Positions 8,457 to 15,769 of a stretch of 64,000 bases of DNA are shown here, piece by piece. The DNA comes from Conexibacter woesei DSM 14684. Its GTDB lineage: Bacteria; Actinomycetota; Thermoleophilia; Solirubrobacterales; Solirubrobacteraceae. Position 1 is the stretch's first letter; each line of letters starts with the position of its first letter. Below the pieces are notes generated by a model. That model had not been told where the DNA came from and ran no database searches. It saw nothing but the letters and a program-made list of their open reading frames with translations. The position numbers and the translations under genes are program-made. The stretch lies in NCBI RefSeq assembly GCF_000025265.1, contig NC_013739.1:4326001-4390000 (forward strand), in the 5' to 3' direction.

Positions 8457-10222
8457 GCGGCCACCCCGCGCAGCTTCGCCGTCTCGTCCGCGTCGACCGT
8501 CATCGTCGCCGCGTCGATCGCGACGCCGTAGCTCTCGCGCGCCGCGTCGATCGTGATGAACTCGTTGACGACGTCGTCGAGCACCTTCTCGACCTCGCGC
8601 TCGCGCGGGTCGCCGACGCCGCCGCCTCCGCCGCTGACCTTGCCGAGGATCTCGCCCGGCTGGACCTCGTGCATGCGGTGCGTCTGCAGCGGGATCTTCT
8701 TCCCGTCGACGAGCTTGTACATCGTCGACAGCGGGCTGGGATCGCCGCCGATCGCGCCGGGGGCGTGGGTCGTGTCGCCGTCGGAGGAGCCGGTCGCGAG
8801 CGTCGCGCGGCTGCCGACGTTCTCGACCTCCCACAGCATCCCCGAGCCGCCGCGCCACTTGCCCGCGCCGAGCATGTCGGGCGCGAACTGGTAGCGGACG
8901 TGACGCCACGGGAAGCGGATCTCGACCTCCTCCATCGAGCCGCGCTGGATCGAGCCAAGGCCCGACATGCCGCACGCGCCCTCGAAGCCGTCGAAGCCGG
9001 CGACTGCGCCGCCGCCGCCGTCGGCGTCGGTCGTCGTCTGCACGTAGCGCTCGCCGGTGCGCGGGTCGCTGCCGGAGATGTAGTGGCCGCGGCGACGGCC
9101 CCAGGCCGCGATCGCGCGGTCGGGCATCGCCTGCGACAGCGCCTCGACGGTCGCCTCCAGCACCTGCGTGCCGACGTTGACCGGCGAGCCGCCGACCGTC
9201 GCCGGGTACTGCGCGTTGCAGACGTTGCCCTCCGGCGCGATCACGTCCATGCACGCCATGCTGCCCTCGTTGTGGAACTCGGTCAGCGCCGGGTCGAGGA
9301 ACAGGAAGCTGCCCGCGACCGCGCGGCTGTACGTCGATGCGTAGACGCAGTTGACGAAGCCGCGGCGCTGGTCGTCGGAGGCGGAGAAGTCGAGCGTCAG
9401 CTCGTCGCCCTTGACGGTCGCCTCGCAGCGGACCCAGACCTGCTCGTCGAGCACGGTGCCGTCGTCGTCGGTCGCCGACTCGCCGTGGTAGACGCCGTCG
9501 GGGATCGCCGCGATCTGTCTGCGCACGACGCGCTCGGTCCGCTCCAGCATCTCGTCGACGCAGTCGAGCACCGTGTCGCGGCCGTACTTCTCCAGCAGCG
9601 CCGTGATGCGGTTGTCGCAGATCGTCAGGCCGGCGATCAGCGCCGCGTTGTCGATCCGCACGCCCTCGGGGAAGCGGACGTTGTTCCAGACCAGCTCCAG
9701 GACGTCGGTGCGCTCGACACCTCTGTCATAGATCTTGATCGGGGGGATCATCAGCCCCTCGGCGTGGATGTCGAAGCCGTTCGGGAAGTAGCCGCCCGGG
9801 AACGAGCCGCCCGTGTCCATCTGGTGGCCGCGCGTGAGCGCCATGAACAGCAGCTCGCCCTCGAAGAAGATGGGGCGGATGAAGCCCCAGTCCGGGAGGT
9901 GGTTGCAGTGGCCCTTGAACGGGTCGTTCGTGAGTATCACGTCGCCCGGGTGGAGGTTGCCCTCGAACTTCTCCAGGATCGTCTCGATCGCGAACTTCTG
10001 CGAAAGGAACATCGACGTCGGTCCCTCGGGCACGGCGATCGTGCGCGACTTCGCGTCCCAGATGCCGGCGGCCATGTCGTGCAGCTGCGCGAGCAGGTAG
10101 CTCTGCGCGGTGCGGTCGACGACGTGGCGCATCTCACGCGCGGTGCTCTGGAACGAGTGCCAGACCGTCGACAGCGTGACCGGGTCGATGCGTCGCTCGC
10201 TCACAGGCGTCTCTCCATTCAT
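8453..10222 (-). CDS. hyuB: Hydantoinase B/oxoprolinase family protein (HyuB)
   Basis: The beta subunit of an N-methylhydantoinase/5-oxoprolinase/acetone-carboxylase-like enzyme, 589 aa, near the usual 520-600. The family landmarks V-I-L-T-N-D-P-F-K-G-H-C-N-H-L-P-D, the G-H-Q-M-D-T-G-G region and the C-terminal G-G-G-G-G-V-G-D-P glycine run are all present. It partners HyuA in ATP-dependent opening of a cyclic amide, or in carboxylation. The ATG overlaps hyuA's stop by 4 bp. Which substrate (hydantoin, oxoproline, imide, ketone) cannot be read from sequence. Confidence 0.93.
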   Translation of the reverse strand: MNGETPVSERRIDPVTLSTVWHSFQSTAREMRHVVDRTAQSYLLAQLHDMAAGIWDAKSRTIAVPEGPTSMFLSQKFAIETILEKFEGNLHPGDVILTNDPFKGHCNHLPDWGFIRPIFFEGELLFMALTRGHQMDTGGSFPGGYFPNGFDIHAEGLMIPPIKIYDRGVERTDVLELVWNNVRFPEGVRIDNAALIAGLTICDNRITALLEKYGRDTVLDCVDEMLERTERVVRRQIAAIPDGVYHGESATDDDGTVLDEQVWVRCEATVKGDELTLDFSASDDQRRGFVNCVYASTYSRAVAGSFLFLDPALTEFHNEGSMACMDVIAPEGNVCNAQYPATVGGSPVNVGTQVLEATVEALSQAMPDRAIAAWGRRRGHYISGSDPRTGERYVQTTTDADGGGGAVAGFDGFEGACGMSGLGSIQRGSMEEVEIRFPWRHVRYQFAPDMLGAGKWRGGSGMLWEVENVGSRATLATGSSDGDTTHAPGAIGGDPSPLSTMYKLVDGKKIPLQTHRMHEVQPGEILGKVSGGGGGVGDPREREVEKVLDDVVNEFITIDAARESYGVAIDAATMTVDADETAKLRGVAA

Positions 10223-12339
10223 GCCGCACCTCCGGTGCTCGTCTGCGCGTGGCCCGCGGCCACGGCCTGCTCGGCGTTGCGGCGCCGCAGCACGTAGCCG
10301 CCGGCCGCCAGTCGTTCGCACGCGAACGACGGCGGGATCACGATCGTCGTCGCCGACTCCTCGATGATCGCCGGGCCGTCGAACTTCGCGCCGGACGCGA
10401 TCCGCGCACCGTCGTAGACCTCGGCGCTCGTCTGCTCGCCGGCGAACCAGCAGTCGCGCTGGCCCTTGACCGCCTCGGCGGCGTCGCCGCCATCGCCCTC
10501 GGCCGCGGCGACCGGCATCGGCGCGCTCGGGATCGTGCCCTTGAGCCCGAGCGTCAGCAGCTCGACGGCCTTCCACGGCATGTTGAACGTGAAGAGGTCC
10601 TCGTGGCGGCGGTGGAAGCGCTCGACCGCCTCGGCGAGCGCCGCTCTGCTGACCGCGCCCGCGGGCAGCTCGACCTCGACCTCGGAGAACTGCCCGACGT
10701 AGCGGACGTCGGCGGTGCGGGTGAGGCGCACGTCGCTCGCCGCGACGCCGATCTCCTCGAACGCCGCCAGCGTCTCCTGCTCCATCTCCGCGTAGAGCCC
10801 CTCCAGGACGGCGGGGTCGACGTCGTCGACGCGGACGACGTGCGTGCGGACCGCGGTGCGGCCCATGTCCATCACCTGCATGCCGTACGCGGAGTACGTG
10901 CCCGCCATCGCCGGGACGACGACCGTGTCGACGCCGAGCTGCTCGGCGATGAACGGCGCGTGCAGCGGGCCGGCGCCGCCGCCGGCGACGAGCGTGAAGT
11001 CGCGCACGTCGTGGCCCTGGCGCGTCGAGACCTCGGTGATCGAGTCGGCCATGAAGGCCGTCACCGTCGTGAGGACCGCCTGCGCGGCCTCCATCGGCTC
11101 CATCCCGAGCGGACCGGCGATCGTCTCCATCGCGCGCGTCGCGGCGTCGCGGTCGAGCGCGATCTGGCCGCCGAGCGGCGAGTCGATCGGCAGATAGCCG
11201 AGCAGCAGGTCGGCGTCGGTGACGGTCGGCTTCGTCCCGCCCTTGCCGTAGCAGGCGGGTCCGGGGGTGCTGCCGGCCGAGACGGGGCCGACGCGCAGCA
11301 GGCCGAGCGAGTCGATCCAGGCGATCGAGCCGCCGCCGGCGCCGACGGAGTGGACGTCGACCATCTTCGTCGCGACGCGCTCGTCGTCGACCCACGACTC
11401 GCGGGTCATCGGGACCTCGCCGCCGGCGATCACGCAGACGTCGAGCGAGGTGCCGCCCATGTCGATCGAGAGGAGGTCGTCGCTGTTCACCAGCGCGCCG
11501 GCGTCGAGTGCGGCCGCCGGGGCGGCGGCAGGGCCGGAGCTGACGAGCAGGACGGCCTTCTCGGAGCAGTACTCGAGCGTGCCGACGACGCCGTCGGAGA
11601 GCATCAGCAGCAGGTTGCCGCGGTAGCCCGAGGACTTCAGGCGCTCAGACAGGCTCGAGAGGTAGCGCCGGACGACGGGGCCGAGGTACGCTGACAGCAC
11701 GGTGGTGGAGAACCGCTCCCACTCGCGCCACATCGGGAGGATCCCGGAGGACGTGACGATGTGACAGTCGTCGCCGAGCACCTCCTGCGCGATCTCGGCG
11801 GCGCGCTGCTCGTGCGCCGGGTTGGCGTAGGAGTGCAGGAAGCAGACCGCGACCGCCTCGACCTGCTCGCGCTTGAGCCGCTCGGCCGCGTCGCGGACCT
11901 CCTGCTCGTTCAGCGCCTCGTGGACCGAGCCGTCGTGCAGGATCCGCTCCGCGACCTCCAGGCGCCGGGAGCGCGGGACGAGCGGCTTGTAGGGCGGGAG
12001 GAACATGTCGTACATCGACGTACGCACGTTCTTGTGACCGCGCCGGATCTCCAGCACGTCACGGAAGTTGCGGGTCGTGAGCATGCCGACCTTGGCGCCG
12101 CTGCGATCGATCAGCGCGTTGGTCGCGAGCGTCGTGCCGTGGATCAGCACCTCGACGTCGGCGAGCAGCTCCTCGAGCGAGCGGCCGTGGGCCGCTGCCG
12201 CCTTCTCGAGCACGTTCATGAACCCGATCGAGGGGTCCGGGAACGTCGTGGGTGACTTGAATTGGCCGACGACGGCGGTGCCCTCGATGACGAACGCATC
12301 GGTGAACGTCCCGCCGACGTCGATTGAGATTCTGAACAT
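10219..12339 (-). CDS. hyuA: Hydantoinase A/oxoprolinase family protein (HyuA)
   Basis: The ATP-binding alpha subunit of the HyuAB enzyme, 706 aa, full length. The N-terminal Hydant_A_N domain starts with D-V-G-G-T-F-T-D near residues 7-14. A second phosphate-binding motif D-M-G-G-T-S-L-D marks the actin-like core, and G-T-T-L-A-T-N-A-L-I is present. GGGAGA precedes the ATG. It is the first gene of the eight-gene minus-strand operon, with operator B about 146 bp upstream. It is much longer than the two HyuA-like proteins at 40.5 and 47.8 kb (about 520 aa), which belong to the short subgroup. Confidence 0.94.
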   Translation of the reverse strand: MFRISIDVGGTFTDAFVIEGTAVVGQFKSPTTFPDPSIGFMNVLEKAAAAHGRSLEELLADVEVLIHGTTLATNALIDRSGAKVGMLTTRNFRDVLEIRRGHKNVRTSMYDMFLPPYKPLVPRSRRLEVAERILHDGSVHEALNEQEVRDAAERLKREQVEAVAVCFLHSYANPAHEQRAAEIAQEVLGDDCHIVTSSGILPMWREWERFSTTVLSAYLGPVVRRYLSSLSERLKSSGYRGNLLLMLSDGVVGTLEYCSEKAVLLVSSGPAAAPAAALDAGALVNSDDLLSIDMGGTSLDVCVIAGGEVPMTRESWVDDERVATKMVDVHSVGAGGGSIAWIDSLGLLRVGPVSAGSTPGPACYGKGGTKPTVTDADLLLGYLPIDSPLGGQIALDRDAATRAMETIAGPLGMEPMEAAQAVLTTVTAFMADSITEVSTRQGHDVRDFTLVAGGGAGPLHAPFIAEQLGVDTVVVPAMAGTYSAYGMQVMDMGRTAVRTHVVRVDDVDPAVLEGLYAEMEQETLAAFEEIGVAASDVRLTRTADVRYVGQFSEVEVELPAGAVSRAALAEAVERFHRRHEDLFTFNMPWKAVELLTLGLKGTIPSAPMPVAAAEGDGGDAAEAVKGQRDCWFAGEQTSAEVYDGARIASGAKFDGPAIIEESATTIVIPPSFACERLAAGGYVLRRRNAEQAVAAGHAQTSTGGAA

Positions 12340-12484
12340 GGGTGGTCGTACGTCTCCCGGAATCCGAATCAGCTAATGGCTGCGGTAGGTGTGACTGGCC
12401 CGCAGGTGATCTCTCCGACCGGCCCGCAACGGCCCGGGAGGGCTGCCGAGGTACCGGTCCACGTCGTGTGTCCACCGTTGGTAG

Positions 12485-12502
12485 ATATTGAATATCGGAT
12501 CC
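12485..12502. promoter_or_regulatory. Operator B (GntR/FCD-type site) of the hyuA-to-E2 operon
   Basis: ATATTGAATATCGGATCC. Read on the minus strand it is GGATCCGATATTCAATAT, matching 14 of 18 positions of the site at 26381. It lies upstream of hyuA (start 12339). The core GGATCCGATATTC is shared with the second half of operator C. Confidence 0.6.
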
Positions 12503-12609
12503 GATGTGCACGTGTCAAGGGCTGCGAGCGCATTGATCTTCCCGTCCTAGCGGTTAGGAATCGTTTCCAGCATTGTGGGCACGTGAACGCGCCAGAAGCC
12601 GGATCCGCC

Positions 12610-12689
12610 CAGGGACCCGGGCCTCGGCCGGGGCCCTGACCGGCGTCGTCCTGCTTTCGGGTCGCAGAGCGACCACGGGGCAGGACGAC
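12610..12689 (-). terminator. Two hairpins downstream of the first gntR
   Basis: The outer arms GTCGTCCTGC (12645-12654) and GCAGGACGAC (12680-12689) enclose inner arms GGTCGC and GCGACC with an AGA loop. A second inverted repeat, CAGGGACCCGG and CCGGGGCCCTG (12610-12638), has one mismatch. The nearer hairpin starts 4 bp after the gntR stop codon. No U-tract follows, as is common for actinobacterial terminators. Confidence 0.65.
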
Positions 12690-12692
12690 GGA

Positions 12693-13388
12693 TCAGGTCG
12701 TCCCCTGCATCAGCTCGATCAGACGGGCGCCGACGCGTTCGAGGTGCTCTCTCTGCGAGCGGATCGCGCCGTCGAGGTCGCCGGCCTCGAGGAACTCGAG
12801 CACCTGCGTGTGGTCGCGCTCGCCGGGGCGGCTGACGTAGTCGACGTGTCTCTGCAGCCAGTAGCGGCCCGCGTCGTTGCGCAGCTTCTCGATCAGCGCC
12901 ACCAGCTGCGGATGACTGTCGCCGTCGTACAGCTCGTGGTAGAAGCTCATCCGCAGCCGCAGGAAGACCTCACCGTCGCGCTCGTCGTTGAGCTCCTGCG
13001 CGAGCTTCTTGAGGTGAGCGAGGCGCTCGGGCGTCATCGCCGCGGCGGCCTTGCGCAGCGCGAGCCCTTCGAGCACCGCGCGGATCTCGTAGTTCTCGCG
13101 CATCTCGTCGACGGACAGCTCGCTGACCGTCGCCCCGCGGTACGGGTGAAGCGTGATCATCCCCTCGGTCTCCAGCTGCAGCAGCGCCGAGCGGACCGGG
13201 ATCCGCGAGACGCCCAGCTCCTCCGCGAGCTGGTCCTGCCGCAACCGCTCGCCGGGCGCGAAGACGCCGCGCTGGATCGATTCGCGCAGGACCTCGTAGA
13301 CCATGTCCCCGACCGTCTGGAACTGCCGCTCGTGACTTCTGACGATCGAGCGGAAGGCGCTCTTGGGCGCCGCGTCGGCGCTAGCCAT
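12693..13388 (-). CDS. GntR-family transcriptional regulator with FCD domain (copy 1)
   Basis: A DNA-binding repressor, 231 aa. The winged helix lies at about residues 25-90 with recognition helix S-R-I-P-V-R-S-A-L. The C-terminal all-helical FCD ligand domain has R-E-N-Y-E-I-R-A-V-L-E and histidines in F-Y-H-E-L-Y-D and R-D-H, which in FCD proteins bind a metal and the effector acid. I take the ATG at 13388 because GGGGAGGAG sits 10 bp upstream and because copy 2 begins with the same sequence. The recognition helix is identical to that of copy 2, so both should bind the same operators. Operator C lies upstream, suggesting autoregulation. The effector is unknown, probably a carboxylate intermediate of the pathway. 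Confidence 0.94.
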   Translation of the reverse strand: MASADAAPKSAFRSIVRSHERQFQTVGDMVYEVLRESIQRGVFAPGERLRQDQLAEELGVSRIPVRSALLQLETEGMITLHPYRGATVSELSVDEMRENYEIRAVLEGLALRKAAAAMTPERLAHLKKLAQELNDERDGEVFLRLRMSFYHELYDGDSHPQLVALIEKLRNDAGRYWLQRHVDYVSRPGERDHTQVLEFLEAGDLDGAIRSQREHLERVGARLIELMQGTT

Positions 13389-13506
13389 GGCGCGAGCGCT
13401 CCTCCCCACAAGTCCCGCGTACCCGTGCCACCATGCCTTCTCCTTCGCCCGGCGACTCCGCTCGGCTTCGATTCGCTTGGACGTGCCCGCAGCACGTGCG
13501 GCAGTA

Positions 13507-13531
13507 GGATATCGAATCCCATATCGGATCC
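13507..13531. promoter_or_regulatory. Operator C, double site between gntR copy 1 and the DUF3891 gene
   Basis: GGATATCGAATCCCATAT at 13507-13524 is followed at once by a second core ATATCGGATCC (13521-13531). The site lies 20 bp before the plus-strand DUF3891 start and 119 bp before the minus-strand gntR start, so it can control both. It overlaps the likely DUF3891 promoter, consistent with repression. Confidence 0.62.
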
Positions 13532-13543
13532 GGGGAGAATTCA

Positions 13544-14260
13544 TTGATCGTTCGCGATGACCTCGTCATCGGCCAGCCGTCGCACGCGTGGGTGACGTCG
13601 CAGATCGGGCGCGCCTGGGGCAACGCCGCCCACCCCGCCGCCGAGCCGTTCGAGCCGATGATCGTCGCCGCCGTGCAGCACGACGTCGGCTGGGTCGAGG
13701 CCGACCTCGCGCCACAGCTCAACCCCGAGACCGGGCGTCCGCGCGGGTTCCTGCAGATGCCGCGCGCCGACCACCTGCGGATCTGGAGCGCCTCGCCGCG
13801 CTGGCTGCTCACGCAGTCCCGCTACGCGGCGCTGATCGTCTCGCGCCACGGCACGAGCCTGTACGACCGCGTCGTCCCGGAGCCCGAGCAGGCGGAGGCG
13901 ATCGCCGCCCACCTCGCCGAGCAGCGCGCGCTGCAAGCCGTGCTGTCGGTCGGCCTGGACATGGAGCAGGTCGCCCGCAACGGCGCGCTGCTGAGAACGT
14001 GGGACGCGATCTCGCTCGCGCTCTGCCACGGGGTGATGCCGGCGCAGGCGGGCGAGTTCTCGTTGAGCGCGGGCGGCGCGGCGGGCGCTGGGGACGGCGT
14101 GGCCGTGCGGCTGGACCCGTGGCCGTTCGGCCGCGAGCGGGTCGAGATCGCGTGCGAGGGCCGGGCGCTGCCCGGCACCTTCACGAGCGAGGCGGAGCTG
14201 CGGGAGGCGTTCGCCGCCGCACCGGCCGTTGCGCTGCGCTGGACGCTGGTGCCGGCCTGA
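13544..14260 (+). CDS. DUF3891 family protein
   Basis: A soluble 238-aa protein of the DUF3891 family, recognised from the N-terminal Q-P-S-H-A-W-V-T-S-Q-I-G-R-A-W-G-N and the conserved A-V-Q-H-D-V-G-W motif near residue 45. The spaced histidines (H-A-W, Q-H-D, S-R-H-G) suggest a metal-binding, HD-like all-alpha hydrolase fold; this is inference, as no function is known to me. The TTG start at 13544 has GGGGAG 6 bp upstream. It is a single-gene unit facing gntR copy 1 and convergent with gntR copy 2. Being flanked by the repressors and preceded by their operator, it is likely part of the catabolic regulon. Confidence 0.85.
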   Translation: MIVRDDLVIGQPSHAWVTSQIGRAWGNAAHPAAEPFEPMIVAAVQHDVGWVEADLAPQLNPETGRPRGFLQMPRADHLRIWSASPRWLLTQSRYAALIVSRHGTSLYDRVVPEPEQAEAIAAHLAEQRALQAVLSVGLDMEQVARNGALLRTWDAISLALCHGVMPAQAGEFSLSAGGAAGAGDGVAVRLDPWPFGRERVEIACEGRALPGTFTSEAELREAFAAAPAVALRWTLVPA

Positions 14261-14296
14261 GAGGCCGAGGGCGCGCGCTCGGCGCGCCGGCCGCGC

Positions 14297-15007
14297 TCAG
14301 CCGTCGGCTCTCGCGCCGGCTCTCGTCATCAGGTCGGTGAGGCGCGCGCCGACTCTCTGGAGGTGCTCCTGCTGCCACGCGACGGCGCCCTCGACGTCGT
14401 CGGCGGCGAGGAAGTCGAGGATCTTGCCGTGGTCGCGCTCGCCGGGACGGCTGACGTAGTCGACGTGTCTCTGCAGCCAGTAGCGGCCCGCGTCGTTGCG
14501 CAGCTTCTCGATCAGCGCAACGAGCTGCGGGTGTCTGTCGCCGTCGTAGAGCTCGTGGTAGAAGGCCATCCGCAGGCGGAGAAAGTCCTCGCCGTCGCTG
14601 ACCGCGTTCAGCTCGTCGGCGAGCTTTCTCAGCGCGGTCATCCGCTTCTTCGTCATCGCGGCCGCGGCCTTGCGCAGCGCGAGCGCTTCCAGCACGCCGC
14701 GGATCTCGTAGTTCTCGCGCATCTCGTCGACGGACAGCTCCGCGACGGTCGCTCCGCGGTAGGGGTGGACCTTGATCAGGCCCTCGGTCTCCAGCTGCAT
14801 CAGCGCCGAGCGGACGGGGATCCGCGAGACGCCGAGCTGCTCGGCGAGCTGGTCCTGACGCAGCCGCTCGCCGGGGGCGAAGATGCCGGTCTGGATGCTC
14901 TCCCGCAGCACCTCGTAGACCATGTCGCCGACAGTGCGGAACTGGCGCTCGTGACGATCGACGATCGAGCGGAAGGCGTGGTCCTCAGGCGATTTAGCGG
15001 TGGCCAT
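14297..15007 (-). CDS. GntR-family transcriptional regulator with FCD domain (copy 2)
   Basis: A paralogue of the regulator at 12693-13388, 236 aa. It is identical over long stretches, including the whole recognition helix and the C-terminal L-R-N-D-A-G-R-Y-W-L-Q-R-H segment. Differences cluster in the first ten residues, the FCD helices near residues 120-140 and the C-terminal tail, so the two may sense different effectors while binding the same DNA. The start ATG is preceded by GGGGGAGA. Operator D lies 69 bp upstream. The DUF3891 gene sits between the two copies, so a tandem duplication is likely. Confidence 0.94.
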   Translation of the reverse strand: MATAKSPEDHAFRSIVDRHERQFRTVGDMVYEVLRESIQTGIFAPGERLRQDQLAEQLGVSRIPVRSALMQLETEGLIKVHPYRGATVAELSVDEMRENYEIRGVLEALALRKAAAAMTKKRMTALRKLADELNAVSDGEDFLRLRMAFYHELYDGDRHPQLVALIEKLRNDAGRYWLQRHVDYVSRPGERDHGKILDFLAADDVEGAVAWQQEHLQRVGARLTDLMTRAGARADG

Positions 15008-15064
15008 CGTCGTCGTCTCCCCCGTTGTGCGGCATTCCAGACCCGTGTTCGTCGGCTTATGACG

Positions 15065-15769
15065 TCAGCGCCTCAGGATATCGGATACTCCGGTGGTACC
15101 GGCCGAATCGTGACCGTTCGTGGACTCTCTCATACGTCTCTCCGGCACGCGCAGCCCCTCCCCCGCGCCAGCCGAACGGCCCTCCCCACGCAGCAGCCAG
15201 GCGACCTGGGCGTGGTGCTCGACGACGCGGGCGACGAGCAGCGCGCGGGCCGGGTCGGCCCCGACGGCGACGAGCCCGTGGCCGCCGAGCAGCGCGGCGG
15301 ACGACCTGCCGAGCGCCCGCGCAGCGGTCCGGCCCAGTTCCCCGCTGCCGGCCGGCGCGTGCCGTGAGACGGCGACCGGGCCGATGCCGTAATAGGCCGA
15401 CTCCTCGATCGCCGGCTCCAGCGGGACGCCGAGGAAGCTCCACGCCGCGGCGTGCGTGCCGTGGGCGTGGACGATCGCCTGCACGTCCCCGCGCGCGCGG
15501 TAGATCGCGAGGTGGAGCGCCAGCTCGCGCGACGGGTGGCGCCGGCCCTCCCAGCGCCTGCCGGCGAGGTCGACGGTGACGAGGTCGTACGGACGCAGGC
15601 GGTCGTAGGCCAGCTTGGTCGGCGTGATCCGGACGCGCGCGCCGTCGCGGACGCTGACGTTGCCGACCGTCCCGACGACGAGGCCGTGCTCCTCCAGCCC
15701 GCGCGCCGCCTCGATCAGCGCGCGGTCGCGGCGCAGCGCGGCGCGGCGGGCGCGCCACGGCGCGCTCAC
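15065..15769 (-). CDS. Class II aldolase/adducin family protein
   Basis: A zinc-dependent aldolase or epimerase of the fuculose/rhamnulose-phosphate aldolase family, about 234 aa, close to the usual 215-230. The zinc ligands are the histidines of V-H-A-H-G-T-H-A and the later V-V-E-H-H-A-Q. The N-terminal G-T-V-G-N-V-S-V-R substrate loop is a variant of the usual G-N-x-S-x-R. The GTG at 15769 overlaps the fbiC stop (GTGA); a GTG at 15775 is also possible. The last ten codons run into operator D, and the C-terminal 20 residues look non-conserved. Coupling to fbiC is unusual and is discussed as a finding. Confidence 0.85.
   Translation of the reverse strand: MSAPWRARRAALRRDRALIEAARGLEEHGLVVGTVGNVSVRDGARVRITPTKLAYDRLRPYDLVTVDLAGRRWEGRRHPSRELALHLAIYRARGDVQAIVHAHGTHAAAWSFLGVPLEPAIEESAYYGIGPVAVSRHAPAGSGELGRTAARALGRSSAALLGGHGLVAVGADPARALLVARVVEHHAQVAWLLRGEGRSAGAGEGLRVPERRMRESTNGHDSAGTTGVSDILRR
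15076..15088. promoter_or_regulatory. Operator D (GntR/FCD-type site) upstream of gntR copy 2
   Basis: GGATATCGGATAC, with the same 13-base core as operator H. It lies inside the 3' end of the aldolase gene and 69 bp upstream of gntR copy 2, implying autoregulation. The right-hand AATAT extension seen at other sites is missing here. Confidence 0.55.

Larger units (their letters stand above)
12340..12692. other. Intergenic region between hyuA and the first gntR
   Basis: This 353-bp stretch has no convincing gene. From left to right it holds the hyuA leader, operator B (12485-12502) in a locally AT-rich patch, then two strong hairpins (12610-12638 and 12645-12689) just past the stop of the minus-strand gntR gene. 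No RNA gene was recognised. Confidence 0.7.
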
